64,000 bases of DNA from Pusillimonas sp. TS35 (GCF_009857885.1 NZ_WWER01000003.1:186001-250000); one strand, 5' to 3'; positions 8,556 to 20,625 are shown, counted from the stretch's first letter. The notes: generated from the letters alone by a model not told the origin. Numbers and translations: made by a program.

Positions 8556-11500
8556 TTACGCCTCCCTCGGACGCACATCCGCGGCCACCGGCCTGCGCCG
8601 CCGCGCAACCCACAGACGAAGGCGATCCAGATACAGATACACCACCGGCGTCGTATACAGGGTGAGCACTTGGCTGATCAGCAGGCCGCCCACGATCGTC
8701 AAGCCCAGCGGGCGCCGCATTTCAGCCCCGGCGCCATTGGACAGAATCAGCGGCAGCGCGCCCAGCATGGCCGAGATCGTCGTCATCATGATGGGCCGGA
8801 AGCGCACCAGGCAGGCCTGGAAGATCGCCTCGCGCGACGCATAGCCGTCGCGCCGCTCCAGCAGCAAGGCGTAGTCCACCATCATGATGGCATTCTTCTT
8901 CACGATGCCAATCAGCAGGAACACGCCAATGAAGGCAATGAGCGAAAACGGCTCCTTCACCGCCAACAGTGCCAACAGCGCGCCAATCCCCGCCGACGGC
9001 AACGTCGATAGAATCGTCAGCGGATGAATATAGCTTTCATACAGGATGCCAAGCACGATATACATGGTCAGCAGAGCAGCCAGAATCAGCCATGGCTGCT
9101 GCCCCAGCGTTTTCTGCAGCTCGCCGGCCTCGCCTTCAAAGCCCGCTTGTATCTGGTCAGTAGGCAAGCCCGTGCGCGCCACTGCCTGCTCGACGGCCGC
9201 GGTCGCCTGCTCAAGCGCAACGCCTGGCGCCAGGCTGAAGGAAATTGACTCCGACGCCAGCAAGCCAGTATGCCTCACACTGAGCGGCGCATTGCCCATC
9301 TCGAACCGCGCAAAGGCCGACAAGGGTACGCGGCTGCCGTCCGCTGTCACCACCTCGATGCGCTTGAGCGAGTCCACATCCGTGGCATAACGCTCATCCA
9401 CCCCCATCACCACGTGATACTGATTGAGCGGCCCATAAATCACCGACACCTGCCGCATGCTGAAGGAATTGTTCAACGTACTGGCGATCATCGCCATGTC
9501 AACGCCCACGCGGGCCGCCGCATCGCGGTCGACGACCAGCTCCACGCGCCGGCCCTTGTCCTCGATATCCGTATCCACGTCCGTCAGCTCAGGCAGCGCA
9601 GCCAGCGCACGCTGTACACGCGGCAGCCAGGCCTTGATGACATCCAGATCACTGCCCAACAGTGAATAACTGTAGCTGCCGCTACCCCCCTGCATGCCGC
9701 CCAGGAAGATGTCCTGCTGAGGCACCAGCGTCAGGCGCGCACCGGGCAGCCCCGCAAAGCGCGGCCGCAAGCGGTTGACCACTTCCATAGCGCTGGCCTT
9801 GCGCTCCTCGCGTGGCTTGAGCTGAATCATCAGAAAGGTGCTGTTGCTGCCGCCGCGCCCCCCGGCGAACCCGGCCACACTTTGTACCGCGGGATCCTGT
9901 AGCAGAATGTCGCGAAAACGGTCCAGCTTGGGCTTCATGGCATAGAACGACGTGCCCTGGTCCACACGGAAGAAACCCAGTAACTGCCCGGTGTCCTGCT
10001 GCGGCAGGAAACTCTTGGGCACCGCCGCGTACAGGTAGATGTTCAAGCCAATCGTGGCAAACAGAATGAGCAGCGTCAACCGGCTGTGCGCCAGCGCCCA
10101 ATGCAGCGAACGCTCATAGCCATGCCGGCACCAGTCGCCCAGCGCCATGAACATATTCAATACTGCGCCCCCTGCACGGCGCAGGCCTCCCAGGGCTGCG
10201 CATACGCCCCGCCCCAGCGCCGTGCAGGCACGCCGCCCGCGCGTCGCGCGCGCAGCGCCGTCACGCTGCTGCAGCAAACGCGCGCACATCATGGGGGTGA
10301 GCGTTACCGACACCACTAGCGACACCAGGACCGCCACCGACAGCGTGACGGCGAACTCCTGGAACATACGCCCCATTAATCCGCCCATGAGCAGCATGGG
10401 AATAAAAACCGCGACCAGCGACAAGCTCATGGCCACCACAGTGAAGCCCACCTCGCGCAGGCCACGGATCGAGGCGCGCAGCGGCGAGGCGCCGCGCTCG
10501 ATATGGCGCATGATGGTCTCCAACACCACAATGGCATCATCGACCACGAAGCCGGTGGCAACGATGAGCGCCATCAGCGACACCGTGTTCAAGGTATAGC
10601 CAAACCACAGCATGAAGCTGAACGAGGTGATCAGTGAAGCCGGCACGGCGATGGCCGGGATCAGCGCCGCGCGCGCATTGCGCAAGAACAGCAACACAAC
10701 CCCCACCACCAACGCCACCGCGATCAGCAGCGTGATCTCGGCCTCGTGCAGCGAGGCACGGATGCTGGGCGAACGGTCCTGTGCCACAGTCAGCGAAACA
10801 TGGGCCGGCAGCATGGCCTCAAAGGCGGGAAAGCGCTCGCGGATGGCATCGACGGTTTCGATAATGTTGGCGGCCGCCTGGCGCCGCACCAGCAGCAAAA
10901 CCGCCTGTTTGTCTTTGTAGAAACCCACGTTGAAGGTATTTTCGACCGAATCCTCGACGCGGGCCACGTCGCGCAGCCGGATGGGTGCGCCATCGCGCCA
11001 GGTCACGATCAACGGCCGGTACTGCTCGGCCTTGAAAAGCTGCCCTCCCGAATTTACCTGCCAACTGTATTGGCCGTTGTCCACGAAACCATTGGGCCGC
11101 ATCGTGTTGGCGCCAGCCAGCGCCGCGCGGACCTCATCCAGAGACACGCCGGCGGTATTGAGCGCATGTGGGTTTAGGCTGACCCGCACCGCCGGCAGCG
11201 AGCTGCCGCCTACCTCGACCTCGCCGACCCCGGGCACCTGCGACAATTTCTGCGCCAGCACTGTATCGGCAAGGTCGTAAAGCTGCCCCTGTGTGGCCGT
11301 GGCGGATGTAAGCGCCAGCACCATGATAGGTGCCGAATTGGGGTTGACCTTGCGGTACGTGGGATTATTGCGCAGGCTGGACGGCAGCAGAGTGCGCGCC
11401 GCGTTGATAGCCCCCTGCACGTCGCGCGCCGCACTGTTGATGTCGCGTGAAAGATCGAACATCAGGAATACACGCGTGCTGCCTTCGGTGCTGCGCGAGG

Positions 11501-11741
11501 ACATTTCACTGATCCCCGAAATCGATCCCAGGGAACGCTCCAGCGGCGTCGCCACGCTCGAAGCCATGGTTTCGGGGCTGGCACCGGCCAGTCTGGCGGA
11601 TACCGAAATCATGGGAAAGTCGATCTGCGGCAGCGGCGATACGGGCAGAAAAATATACGCCAGCCCACCCACCCCTACCATGGCCAGGCATAACAGCGTG
11701 GTCGCCACCGGCCGCAGGATGAATAGGGCCAGGAAACGCAT
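8556..11741 (-). CDS. mdtC: RND multidrug efflux permease, MdtC-type
   Basis: A 1061-residue inner-membrane RND transporter. It begins [17 protein letters not shown], has a first transmembrane helix, large periplasmic loops and the [12 protein letters not shown] motif of TM4, which supplies proton-relay aspartates. Near the C-terminus it has [15 protein letters not shown]. The ATG shares one base with the mdtB stop codon (TGATG), so the two are translationally coupled. A proline/alanine/arginine-rich segment after MMCARLLQQ is longer than in the MdtB paralogue. MdtB and MdtC normally form a heterotrimer that exports drugs, bile salts or metals; the substrate here is unknown. Confidence 0.93.
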   Translation of the reverse strand: MRFLALFILRPVATTLLCLAMVGVGGLAYIFLPVSPLPQIDFPMISVSARLAGASPETMASSVATPLERSLGSISGISEMSSRSTEGSTRVFLMFDLSRDINSAARDVQGAINAARTLLPSSLRNNPTYRKVNPNSAPIMVLALTSATATQGQLYDLADTVLAQKLSQVPGVGEVEVGGSSLPAVRVSLNPHALNTAGVSLDEVRAALAGANTMRPNGFVDNGQYSWQVNSGGQLFKAEQYRPLIVTWRDGAPIRLRDVARVEDSVENTFNVGFYKDKQAVLLLVRRQAAANIIETVDAIRERFPAFEAMLPAHVSLTVAQDRSPSIRASLHEAEITLLIAVALVVGVVLLFLRNARAALIPAIAVPASLITSFSFMLWFGYTLNTVSLMALIVATGFVVDDAIVVLETIMRHIERGASPLRASIRGLREVGFTVVAMSLSLVAVFIPMLLMGGLMGRMFQEFAVTLSVAVLVSLVVSVTLTPMMCARLLQQRDGAARATRGRRACTALGRGVCAALGGLRRAGGAVLNMFMALGDWCRHGYERSLHWALAHSRLTLLILFATIGLNIYLYAAVPKSFLPQQDTGQLLGFFRVDQGTSFYAMKPKLDRFRDILLQDPAVQSVAGFAGGRGGSNSTFLMIQLKPREERKASAMEVVNRLRPRFAGLPGARLTLVPQQDIFLGGMQGGSGSYSYSLLGSDLDVIKAWLPRVQRALAALPELTDVDTDIEDKGRRVELVVDRDAAARVGVDMAMIASTLNNSFSMRQVSVIYGPLNQYHVVMGVDERYATDVDSLKRIEVVTADGSRVPLSAFARFEMGNAPLSVRHTGLLASESISFSLAPGVALEQATAAVEQAVARTGLPTDQIQAGFEGEAGELQKTLGQQPWLILAALLTMYIVLGILYESYIHPLTILSTLPSAGIGALLALLAVKEPFSLIAFIGVFLLIGIVKKNAIMMVDYALLLERRDGYASREAIFQACLVRFRPIMMTTISAMLGALPLILSNGAGAEMRRPLGLTIVGGLLISQVLTLYTTPVVYLYLDRLRLWVARRRRPVAADVRPREA

Positions 11742-14700
11742 CACACGGCCCCGTCGTCGGCCACACGCCGCGCCGCGCCACCGCGTGCGTGGCTGGCCAC
11801 ACGCTCGAACATCAGGTAGATAACCGGCGTGGTGAAAAGCGTGAGTACCTGGCTGCACACCAGGCCGCCCACCATCACTAGGCCCAGCGGCTGGCGCAGC
11901 TCGGCGCCCGAACCCGTGGCGAACATCAGCGGAATCGCACTGAACAGGGCTGCCAGGGTGGTCATCAGTATGGGACGGAAGCGCAGCAGCGCCGCTTCGC
12001 GTATCGCCGCACGCGGCGCCAGCCCCCGCCCGCGCTCGGCGTCCAGCGCAAAGTCGATCATCATGATCGCGTTCTTCTTGACGATGCCAATCAGCAGGAT
12101 GATGCCAATGACGCCTATCATGTCCAGTTCAGTGCCGCGCAGCAACAGCGCCAGCAGTGCGCCGATAGCAGCCGAGGGCAGCGTCGAGAGGATGGTGACC
12201 GGATGGATGAAGCTTTCATACAGCACGCCCAGCACCACATACATGGTGACCACGGCCGCCAGCATCAGCCACAGTGTGCTCGACAACGAAAGCTGGAAGG
12301 CGCGTGCCGCGCCCTGGAACCGCAGGTCAAGCGACGCAGGCATGCCAACTGCCGCCTGAGTTTCCCGCACCATCTCCACCGCATCGGAAAGGGCCACGCC
12401 TGGCGCCAGGTTGAATGAAATCGTCGTCGCCGGAAACTGACCGAGACGTTCAACCGCCAACAGTGTGCTGTGCTCTTCGATGCGTGCCAGGCTGCTAACC
12501 GGCACCGGCCCACCGCTCTTGGTGGCTACATAAATGCGGTCGAGTGCCTGCGGGCTCGCGCGGAACGCCGCATCCACCTCCAGCACCACCCGGTACTGGG
12601 CCGATTGGGTGAATATCGTCGAAATCAGGCGCTGGCCAAAGGCGTCATACAGCGCATCGTCGATGGCGGCAATCGTCACACCCAATCGCGCGGCGGCGTC
12701 ACGGTCTATGCGCAGCACGGTCTGCAGGCCGCCAGCCTGCAGGCTATCGTTTACATCCCTGAAGGCCGGCCGTTCGCGCAGCGCACGCACCAGCCGCGGC
12801 GTCCACACTTTCAGCTGTGAGACATCCGGGTCAGACAGCGTCATCTGGTACTGCGCTCGCGCCACGCGGTCGTCCACCGTGAGATCCTGCACGGGCTGCA
12901 TATAAACAGCCATCTCGGGCAGGGCCGCAAGCCGCTCGCCCAGGCGTGCGATAACCTGCGCCGCAGTCGCGTCGCGCTCGCCAATGGGCTTGAGCGCGAT
13001 CTGCATGGTGCCGGTGTTGAGCGTGGCATTGTTGCCGTCAATGCCGATGAAAGAGGTCACCGCCTCGACCGCGGGATCCTGGCGGATGAGGTCCACTGCC
13101 TGCGCCTGCCGCTGTGCCATGGCGCCGAACGAGGCTGTCTGAGGCCCCTGGCTCAGCGCCTGGATCAGGCCCGTATCCTGCTGCGGAAAAAAGCCCTTGG
13201 GCACAACAAGATACAGCAGTGCCGTGAGCGCCAGGGTGCCCAGCGCCACCAGCAGCGTCAGGCGCTGGTGGCCCAGCACCCAGTCCAGCCCGCGCGCATA
13301 GGCCGCGATCAGCCTTTCCATGCCATGCGCCAACATGCGCTGAAAACGCCCCTCTTGCAACTCAGACTCGGGCCGCAGCAGCCGCGCGCACATCATGGGT
13401 GTGAGCGTAAGCGACACCACGAGCGAAAGCAGGATCGCCACGGCCAGGGTGATGGCGAACTCGCGGAACAGACGCCCGATCACATCGCTCATGAACAGCA
13501 GCGGGATCAGCACCGCGATCAGCGACAGCGTCAACGACACCAGCGTGAAACCGATCTGGCGCGCGCCCAGCAGCGACGCCTTGAGGGCGGTTTCACCGCG
13601 CTCGATATAGCGAGCGATGTTTTCGATCATGACGATGGCATCGTCGACCACGAAACCGGTGGCGATGGTGAGCGCCATCAGCGTGAGGTTGTTGATGCTG
13701 AAACCGGCCAGATACATGATGCAGAAGGTGCCCACCAGCGACAATGGCACCACGACGCTGGGTATCAGCGTCGCCGTCCAGCTACGCAGGAAGACAAAAG
13801 TGACCAGCACTACCAAGGCGACGGCCAGAAGCATTTCGGCCTTGACGTGTGCCACCGCGTCGCGGATGGTGTGCGTGCGGTCGGCCGCCACCGTCACATC
13901 GACGCCCACTGGCAGCGCCTCGCGCAGCGCCGGCAGTAGTTGCTTTACCCGATCGACCACGTCGATGACATTGGCGCCGGGCTGGCGCTGGATATTGAGC
14001 AGGATGGCGGGGGTATCGCCCAGCCACGCAGCCTGGCGGATGTTCTCAGCATCCTGCCGCGCCTGGGCCACGTCCCTGAGTCGCAGCGGCGCACCATCAC
14101 CATAGCGGATGATGAGGTTCTCGTAGTCTTCGCGCGAACGCAGCTGGTCATTGGCGTTGATTGTCGTAGAACGCTCCGGGCCATTGAGCGTGCCTTTGGG
14201 CTGGTTGACGTTTGCCGCGGTGATCGCCGTACGCAGATCAGCCATCGTGAGCCCATGCGCGGCCAAGGCCTGCGGGTTAGCCTGCACGCGCACAGCGGGC
14301 CGTTGCCCACCCGCAATGCTTACCAGCCCCACGCCGGTGATCTGCGAGAGCTTCTGCGCCACACGGATGTCGATCAGATCGCGCACCTCGTAGAGCGGCA
14401 GCGTGGGCGATGTTACCGCCAGGCTGATCACCGGCGTATCGGCTGGATTGACCTTGTTATAGACTGGCGGCGCGGGCAGGTCATTGGGCAGCAGGTTGGA
14501 GGCCGCATTGATGGCGGCCTGCACTTCCTGCTCCGCCACATCCAAGGGCAGGGTCAGGTCGAACTGCAGTGTAATCAGCGACGCGCCCCCCGAACTGGTG
14601 GACGTCATCTGTGTGAGCCCCGCCATCTGGCCAAACTGACGCTCCAGCGGCGAGGTAACGAGCGCTGCCATCACATCGGGGCTAGCGCCTGGGTACAGGG

Positions 14701-14845
14701 TGGAAACCTGTATTGTTGGATAGTCGACCTGCGGCAATGCAGCAACCGGCAGCACGCGATATGAGATCAAGCCGGCCAGCAGCAAGGCCAGCATGGCCAG
14801 TGTCGTGGCCACGGGTCGCAGGATAAAGAGGCGGGAGAGATTCAC
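11741..14845 (-). CDS. mdtB: RND multidrug efflux permease, MdtB-type
   Basis: A 1034-residue RND permease paralogous to its downstream neighbour. I use the GTG start at 14845 because the product then begins [16 protein letters not shown], as in MdtB. A further in-frame GTG at 14866 would overlap mdtA by 14 bp. Conserved elements include [13 protein letters not shown] after TM1, [14 protein letters not shown] in TM4 and [15 protein letters not shown] near the C-terminus. It is the second gene of the minus-strand operon mdtA-mdtB-mdtC-nodT and is expected to assemble with MdtC and the adaptor. Confidence 0.93.
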   Translation of the reverse strand: MNLSRLFILRPVATTLAMLALLLAGLISYRVLPVAALPQVDYPTIQVSTLYPGASPDVMAALVTSPLERQFGQMAGLTQMTSTSSGGASLITLQFDLTLPLDVAEQEVQAAINAASNLLPNDLPAPPVYNKVNPADTPVISLAVTSPTLPLYEVRDLIDIRVAQKLSQITGVGLVSIAGGQRPAVRVQANPQALAAHGLTMADLRTAITAANVNQPKGTLNGPERSTTINANDQLRSREDYENLIIRYGDGAPLRLRDVAQARQDAENIRQAAWLGDTPAILLNIQRQPGANVIDVVDRVKQLLPALREALPVGVDVTVAADRTHTIRDAVAHVKAEMLLAVALVVLVTFVFLRSWTATLIPSVVVPLSLVGTFCIMYLAGFSINNLTLMALTIATGFVVDDAIVMIENIARYIERGETALKASLLGARQIGFTLVSLTLSLIAVLIPLLFMSDVIGRLFREFAITLAVAILLSLVVSLTLTPMMCARLLRPESELQEGRFQRMLAHGMERLIAAYARGLDWVLGHQRLTLLVALGTLALTALLYLVVPKGFFPQQDTGLIQALSQGPQTASFGAMAQRQAQAVDLIRQDPAVEAVTSFIGIDGNNATLNTGTMQIALKPIGERDATAAQVIARLGERLAALPEMAVYMQPVQDLTVDDRVARAQYQMTLSDPDVSQLKVWTPRLVRALRERPAFRDVNDSLQAGGLQTVLRIDRDAAARLGVTIAAIDDALYDAFGQRLISTIFTQSAQYRVVLEVDAAFRASPQALDRIYVATKSGGPVPVSSLARIEEHSTLLAVERLGQFPATTISFNLAPGVALSDAVEMVRETQAAVGMPASLDLRFQGAARAFQLSLSSTLWLMLAAVVTMYVVLGVLYESFIHPVTILSTLPSAAIGALLALLLRGTELDMIGVIGIILLIGIVKKNAIMMIDFALDAERGRGLAPRAAIREAALLRFRPILMTTLAALFSAIPLMFATGSGAELRQPLGLVMVGGLVCSQVLTLFTTPVIYLMFERVASHARGGAARRVADDGAV

Positions 14846-14852
14846 GGCAGCT

Positions 14853-16100
14853 CTACCGCCCGCCACGCCGGCCCGGTGCGCCGGTGGCCGGGGTAGCCAT
14901 GCCGGCCTCTTTCGCGCTGGCGCCGGGCGTTGCCTCGCTGTCGTTGGTTATATTCACCGCCGCGCCCTCGCGCAGCCGGTCCACACCCTCTATCACCACG
15001 CGCTGGCCCGCTTTCAGACCCTGCTTCACACCGATGCGGCCGTCGTCCGTCAGGCCTGTTTCAATACGCTGGATGTGCGCCTTGTCCTGTTCGTCCAGCA
15101 CATAAACGAACGCACCAATACTGCCCTGCTGGACCGCAACAGCAGGAATGGACAGCGTGTCGACCGTATCCACACGAAGATGCACATTGACGAATTGATT
15201 GGGAAACAGGCCTTCGTTGTCGTTGGCAACCCGGCCCTTCAGGCGCACCGTGCCGGTGGTCACGTCGATCTGGTTGTCGACCGACTCGAGCTCGCCCTCG
15301 GCGATGCGGCGCACGTCGGCGCTGTCGTAGAGCGCGACCGCAAGTGTGTGCCCGGCGCGCATTTGCGCGGAGATGTCGGGCAGATAGGCCTGCGGAACCG
15401 AGAAAAGCACGGCGATAGGGCGCGTTTGCGTGATGGTGACTAGCCCGGTGGTGCCGGCCGCACTGACCAGGTTGCCCACATCGACACTGCGCAGCCCCAC
15501 GCGCCCTGAAATCGGTGCGGTAATGCGCGTGTAGCCCAACTGCAAGCGAGCCTTGTCGACCGCGGCACGGTCGGCGGCGACGGCCCCCTGCAGCTGCTGC
15601 ACCAGGGCCGACTGGGTATCGACCTGCTGACGCGCAATAGAGTTCTGGCTGAGAAGCTGCTGGTAGCGCTTGAGATCGCTCTGCGCATTGCGCAGTTGCG
15701 CCTCGTTCTGCTTCTGCTGCGCCACCGCCTGATCAAGCGCGATCTGATAACTGCGCGGATCGATGCGCGCGAGCAAGCCGCCTTTTTCGACCTGCTGCCC
15801 TTCCTGAAATGCAATATCCACCAGTTCGCCATCCACCTGGCTGCGCACGGTAACCGTGTTATAGGCCGTTACCGTACCCGCCGCCCGAACGACATAATTG
15901 AGCCGACTCTGCGCAACCTGGGCCACTTTGACGGGCACAGGCATACCCGCCATGCCAGCACGCCCGAAGGGGTTTTGGGGCGCCTGTGCAGGCCCACGCA
16001 TAAAGAACCAGTAGTACCCGCCCGCCACCAGCAACAACGCGACAAGCAGCCACACCCAGGTACGGCGGCGATCATGCGACTCGGGCCGGGATTCGGGCAT
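14853..16100 (-). CDS. mdtA: RND periplasmic adaptor, MdtA-type
   Basis: A 415-residue membrane-fusion protein. A single N-terminal membrane anchor (about residues 13-33) is followed by a biotinyl-lipoyl-like hairpin domain ([23 protein letters not shown]), a Gln-rich coiled-coil region (about 115-170) and the beta-barrel region ([20 protein letters not shown]). The C-terminus is Gly/Arg-rich. It is the first gene of the efflux operon and links the permeases to the outer-membrane channel. GGAG lies upstream of the ATG. No dedicated regulator gene flanks the operon. Confidence 0.93.
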   Translation of the reverse strand: MPESRPESHDRRRTWVWLLVALLLVAGGYYWFFMRGPAQAPQNPFGRAGMAGMPVPVKVAQVAQSRLNYVVRAAGTVTAYNTVTVRSQVDGELVDIAFQEGQQVEKGGLLARIDPRSYQIALDQAVAQQKQNEAQLRNAQSDLKRYQQLLSQNSIARQQVDTQSALVQQLQGAVAADRAAVDKARLQLGYTRITAPISGRVGLRSVDVGNLVSAAGTTGLVTITQTRPIAVLFSVPQAYLPDISAQMRAGHTLAVALYDSADVRRIAEGELESVDNQIDVTTGTVRLKGRVANDNEGLFPNQFVNVHLRVDTVDTLSIPAVAVQQGSIGAFVYVLDEQDKAHIQRIETGLTDDGRIGVKQGLKAGQRVVIEGVDRLREGAAVNITNDSEATPGASAKEAGMATPATGAPGRRGGR

Positions 16101-16218
16101 ACAGGACTCCGTTGGGGGAAACAGGCGTCATTGTCGCCGATCAGCCCCCCACCGTGACACAGACCCGATAGTTTTGAAATAACACGCAACAACTATGTGC
16201 ATTGCGCGACGGTACCGG

Positions 16219-16971
16219 CTATAGGTTGCAGCGCGCCAGCCGGAACGGAACGTCCTGGGTAACAGAGTGCGGCTTGAGCTCGGAATCCTGTTGCGCGAAA
16301 CGCACCCATACCACGTATTTGTTGGCGCTGATCTCGGGGAAGATATCGAGCACAGGATCGACCCAGACACGGAGCAACTGGAACACCTTGCCGCCCAACA
16401 TTTCCTGGTACGCGCCTTGGCGGGCCTCTACATCGACCACATCGCCAGAGTCGCGCAAGACGCGCAGGATCAAGGCCAGGCCTTTGTACAAAGGTAGGAA
16501 CGGCGAGATCCAGCGCTGCAGATCGCGCACGCGCGACTCGATCGGCCGCAATTGCCAAGAGTAATACGACGGCATGTCGACCTGCGAGGAGCCGCCCGGC
16601 ACGGCAACCCGGCCGCGCAGGCTTGCCAGCCACTCGTTGTCGCGCAGCTCTTGCCCTATGCGGCCCTGAGCGGCCACTTCACTGGCTGTTGCCTGGATTT
16701 CGGCCAGCATGGTGTCCAGCGTGCCCGGATCGACGCCAGGATGCTGGTGCAATGCCTGCAGGGCGACGCGCTGGCGCTCGAGATCCTGCAGCACAGCGCC
16801 GCGCAGGTCGGTACGATCGCTGATATCGAGCAGATCGAACAGCGTTGCGACGCACACGTGATGATGATGGGGATCGGTACCCCGAGCAAAGAAAAACAGA
16901 CGATCGAACAGATGCTCGACCCTCAGGAGGGAGCGAACACGTTCGTTGCAGGGATATTCATAGAGGATCAC
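16219..16971 (-). CDS. zapD: Cell division protein ZapD
   Basis: A 250-residue cytoplasmic FtsZ-bundling protein (DUF1342). It starts at GTG with MILYEYPCNERVRSLLRVEHLF, the conserved ZapD N-terminus. Other family features are the HPGVDPGTLD loop, the MPSYYSWQL segment and the C-terminal beta-rich end DVPFRLARCNL. It follows coaE with an 18-bp gap, the arrangement seen in many beta- and gammaproteobacteria, and is probably co-transcribed with it. Confidence 0.93.
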   Translation of the reverse strand: MILYEYPCNERVRSLLRVEHLFDRLFFFARGTDPHHHHVCVATLFDLLDISDRTDLRGAVLQDLERQRVALQALHQHPGVDPGTLDTMLAEIQATASEVAAQGRIGQELRDNEWLASLRGRVAVPGGSSQVDMPSYYSWQLRPIESRVRDLQRWISPFLPLYKGLALILRVLRDSGDVVDVEARQGAYQEMLGGKVFQLLRVWVDPVLDIFPEISANKYVVWVRFAQQDSELKPHSVTQDVPFRLARCNL

Positions 16972-16989
16972 GCGAGCGAAAACCTTATT

Positions 16990-17613
16990 TCATTGACGGG
17001 AGCCACCTGCCTGCCCGGCCTGTTCGCACCATGCATCGTGCAAGGCGCGCACCTGCCGCGCAAGCGCGTCGGCATCGGTGCGGCCATCGTTGACGATGAT
17101 ATCGTCCGCGGCGGCCAGCCGCGTCTCGCGAGAGGCCTGCGCTGACATAATACGCGCAATAGCCTCCGGCGTCAGCCCGCTTCGGGCCTGAACCCGGCGG
17201 ACCTGGGTGTCAGGATCACAGTCGACCACGCATACGCGATCGACGCGGTCGGCCCATCGCTCAGACTCTACCAGCAGCGGCACCACGAACACAAGATAGC
17301 AACCCGTGGCCTGTGCGGCGCGCGCTTCGGTTTCCTGGCGGATGAGGGGATGCAGAATGGCTTCAAGTTTGGCGCGCGCCTGGGGGCTGTCGAAGGCCAA
17401 TTCGCGCATGGCCTGGCGGTCGAGCGCACCCGTGGCGGCGATCACGTCGGGCCCGAACTGCTGCCGTATGGGTTCGATGGCCAGCCCGCCGGGCGCCGTG
17501 AGCGTATGGGCGATCACGTCGGTATCGATGACCGCGGCACCCCATTGCATCAGCATGTCGGCGACTCTGCTTTTGCCCGAGCCTATGCCGCCCGTCAGGC
17601 CAATTTTGTACAT
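16990..17613 (-). CDS. coaE: Dephospho-CoA kinase
   Basis: Catalyses the last step of coenzyme A synthesis, phosphorylating dephospho-CoA at the 3'-OH of ribose. The protein has 207 residues. The P-loop is GLTGGIGSGKS near the N-terminus, followed by VIDTDVIAH, the lid region and ATGCYLVFVVPLLVE. A good Shine-Dalgarno (AAGGAG) sits upstream of the ATG at 17613; open frame further upstream has no similarity. It forms an operon with zapD. panC, another gene of CoA synthesis, lies about 1.9 kb away. Confidence 0.95.
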   Translation of the reverse strand: MYKIGLTGGIGSGKSRVADMLMQWGAAVIDTDVIAHTLTAPGGLAIEPIRQQFGPDVIAATGALDRQAMRELAFDSPQARAKLEAILHPLIRQETEARAAQATGCYLVFVVPLLVESERWADRVDRVCVVDCDPDTQVRRVQARSGLTPEAIARIMSAQASRETRLAAADDIIVNDGRTDADALARQVRALHDAWCEQAGQAGGSRQ

Positions 17614-17744
17614 GCACTTCACTCCTTTGCGCGCCGGCCACAGAGCGGCGACTTCAACCCGCGGCCCGAAACGAAGAATGTACAACAAGCATGGCCGCGA
17701 GCGGTAGAATGCAGTCAACACGAACAAATACCACGGAATCCGCC

Positions 17745-18410
17745 ATGCAACGCCCCGCAATGCCCTCCAGACTACTGCGCACGTCGATCACCGCGGCAAC
17801 GCTGCTGCTCGCCCTGGCCGCCTGCGCCCAGAGCCGCGCACCCGGCTACTACGATACCGGCCGCGAGAGCACCCAGTCCGACGCACAGTTGTCGGCCCAG
17901 GGCGGCCATTACACGCAGGCGCCCGCGCAGATCCAGCTGGGCTTTGGCAACCAGCGCGGCGAGCTGGCCGCAAAGCAAGGCCAGGCACAGGCTGAAGCGG
18001 CGCCCGCCGCAGCCACGCCGCGCGAGCTGGCCGAAGCCAAAACATACCTGGGTACCGTACCCTGCCTCACCAGTGCCGCCGGGTGCCCCGCCCAGCGCCT
18101 GACGCTTACACTCGCCCCAACGGGTGAATGGCGTGCACGCACACACTACTTGGGCGACACCGCACAGCCTGACACTGTCGAACAAGGCTGCTGGCAAGTG
18201 ATCGGGGCGCAGCCCACCCGCATTTTGCTTCAAGGCACCAACAAGGCCGACAGGGCCGATCTCACGTTCACCAGCGCCAACGTACTGCGCATCAATATGC
18301 TGAACAACATCCGCCCCAGCGTGGAATACCGCCTGACACGGCAGGCTAATATCGATGGCATCGACGAGCTGAAAGGCAAGGCCCCGCTGGCCTGCAGGCC
18401 GGCGGGCTAA
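17745..18410 (+). CDS. NlpE-like outer-membrane lipoprotein
   Basis: A 221-residue lipoprotein. The signal peptide ends in the lipobox LAAC (Cys27). The segment YLGTVPC, followed by RLTLTLAPTGEW and QGCWQVIG, resembles the NlpE N-terminal domain found in copper-resistance/Cpx-signalling and META-like lipoproteins. In NlpE the first Cys pair is CxxC; here the cysteines are about seven residues apart, so a metal-binding role is uncertain. The ATG at 17745 was chosen for the compact signal peptide. It diverges from coaE and is convergent with the LuxR-type gene. Confidence 0.7.
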   Translation: MQRPAMPSRLLRTSITAATLLLALAACAQSRAPGYYDTGRESTQSDAQLSAQGGHYTQAPAQIQLGFGNQRGELAAKQGQAQAEAAPAAATPRELAEAKTYLGTVPCLTSAAGCPAQRLTLTLAPTGEWRARTHYLGDTAQPDTVEQGCWQVIGAQPTRILLQGTNKADRADLTFTSANVLRINMLNNIRPSVEYRLTRQANIDGIDELKGKAPLACRPAG

Positions 18411-18529
18411 AGCCGGTACGGCGCTCAGCGGGCCGCGTTACGTTTTTGTGCGACGCGGCGCAGCACCACGGCCACCCTTGTAGCTGTTGGCCCAGCCGCT
18501 GCCGCCCTTGTGGTGCCCCGGCTGCGGCG

Positions 18530-18775
18530 TTAGCCCTTCGGCGGTTCGCCCAGGATGCGGCGGGTGAGCTGCACGGCATTGCGCACCTGCATTTTCTGGA
18601 AGATGCGAGCGCGGTGGGTTTCGATTGTGCGGCGTGATACACCCAGCTCGGCGGCGATGATCTTGTTGAGTTCGCCGCGCGCCACATAGGCCATGACTTC
18701 GCGTTCGCGGGGGGTAAGGCGGGGCAACAACGACGGTTGATGGCTAGGGTTCATGCGCGTAGGCTCCTGAGACAC
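18530..18775 (-). CDS. Receiver-less LuxR/FixJ-type DNA-binding protein
   Basis: An 81-residue protein made almost only of a LuxR-type helix-turn-helix. The core LTPREREVMAYVARG is followed by IAAELGVSRRTIETHRARI (recognition helix) and FQKMQVRN. There is no receiver or ligand-binding domain, whereas FixJ/NarL relatives are about 200 residues, so activity cannot be controlled by phosphorylation of this protein itself. No sensor kinase is adjacent. It may be a standing activator or a remnant of a response regulator. Confidence 0.75.
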   Translation of the reverse strand: MSQEPTRMNPSHQPSLLPRLTPREREVMAYVARGELNKIIAAELGVSRRTIETHRARIFQKMQVRNAVQLTRRILGEPPKG

Positions 18776-18858
18776 CGGGGCGGTGCAACCACCCCGCCAC
18801 CCATGCGTGAAGCGGGTGCAAGAATCATGGTGTCACAGCCGCCCCAGCAGGTCTGCTG

Positions 18859-19746
<888 letters not shown>

Positions 19747-20625
19747 TCAAGCGGCGGCCCTGACATAAGCCAGGCGCACGTAAATGGGGGCGTAGGGCTC
19801 GGCCTGGGTGATCTCGAGCAGCGATTCGCGCGCAAGCTCGAGCATGGCCAGGAAATGCACCACCACGACAGCCGGGCCGTCGCCTTCATGGATGCGCTCC
19901 ATAAAGAGCTCAGTGAACTCCATGAACCGCACATCGCCCAGACGGCGCAGTATCTGGCTCATGTGGTCGCGCACCGACAGTTGCTCGCGGGTGATGCGAT
20001 GATGTGCGTTCAGGCGCGCGCGGCGCATGATATCTTGCCACGCGGCGCGCAGGTCATCGGCGGTGACATCGGGCAATGATTGCTCGACGGTCAGGTCGGC
20101 AAAAGCCTGGGCGCGCTGGAAATCGCGCCCCAACTGCGGCAGCGCGTCCAGCTTTTGCGCCGCCAGCTTCATTTGCTCGTATTCGAGCAGCCGGCGGACC
20201 AGCTCAGCGCGCGGATCGTCGACCTCTTCGCCGCTGTCAGCCTTTTTGACAGGCAGCAGCATGCGCGACTTGATCTCGATGAGCATAGCAGCCATGAGCA
20301 GATACTCACCCGCCAGCTCGAGATTGTGACGGCGAATCTGCTCGACATACGACAGATATTGCCGCGTGACCTCGGCCATGGGGATGTCGAGCACATTGAA
20401 ATTCTGCTTGCGGATGAGGTATAGCAGGAGATCCAGCGGGCCTTCGAAGGTTTCGAGAAAAACTTCGAGGGCATCGGGCGGGATGTAGAGATCCTGCGGC
20501 AGCGAAAACAGAGGCTCGCCATACAGGCGCGCGAGCGCGACGTGATCGATCACGTCGGGGGTGCTGTCGATCTCGGGCTCAACCAAAGCAGTCAGTGCAC
20601 CGGCCGCGTCCGCAGGCGTAGCCAT
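19747..20625 (-). CDS. scpA: Segregation and condensation protein A
   Basis: The kleisin subunit of the SMC-ScpAB chromosome condensin. The protein is 292 residues. The N-terminal conserved segment is VFLETFEGPLDLLLYLIRKQ, followed by NVLDIPMAEVTRQYL and the ELAGEYLLMAAMLIEIKSRMLLP helix. The winged-helix C-terminus starts near FMERIHEGDGPAVVVVHFLAMLELAR. No scpB or smc gene is in the window. Upstream is the DUF3460 gene (9-bp gap), downstream panC, all on the minus strand. Confidence 0.94.
   Translation of the reverse strand: MATPADAAGALTALVEPEIDSTPDVIDHVALARLYGEPLFSLPQDLYIPPDALEVFLETFEGPLDLLLYLIRKQNFNVLDIPMAEVTRQYLSYVEQIRRHNLELAGEYLLMAAMLIEIKSRMLLPVKKADSGEEVDDPRAELVRRLLEYEQMKLAAQKLDALPQLGRDFQRAQAFADLTVEQSLPDVTADDLRAAWQDIMRRARLNAHHRITREQLSVRDHMSQILRRLGDVRFMEFTELFMERIHEGDGPAVVVVHFLAMLELARESLLEITQAEPYAPIYVRLAYVRAAA

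Noticed and set aside
18426..18540. Gly/Lys-rich frame following the LuxR-type gene on the minus strand
   Set aside because: It reads as a glycine-rich tail (HHKGGSGWANSYKGG) in a different frame from the LuxR protein. No start codon or ribosome-binding site supports it, and a frameshifted extension cannot be shown without relatives.
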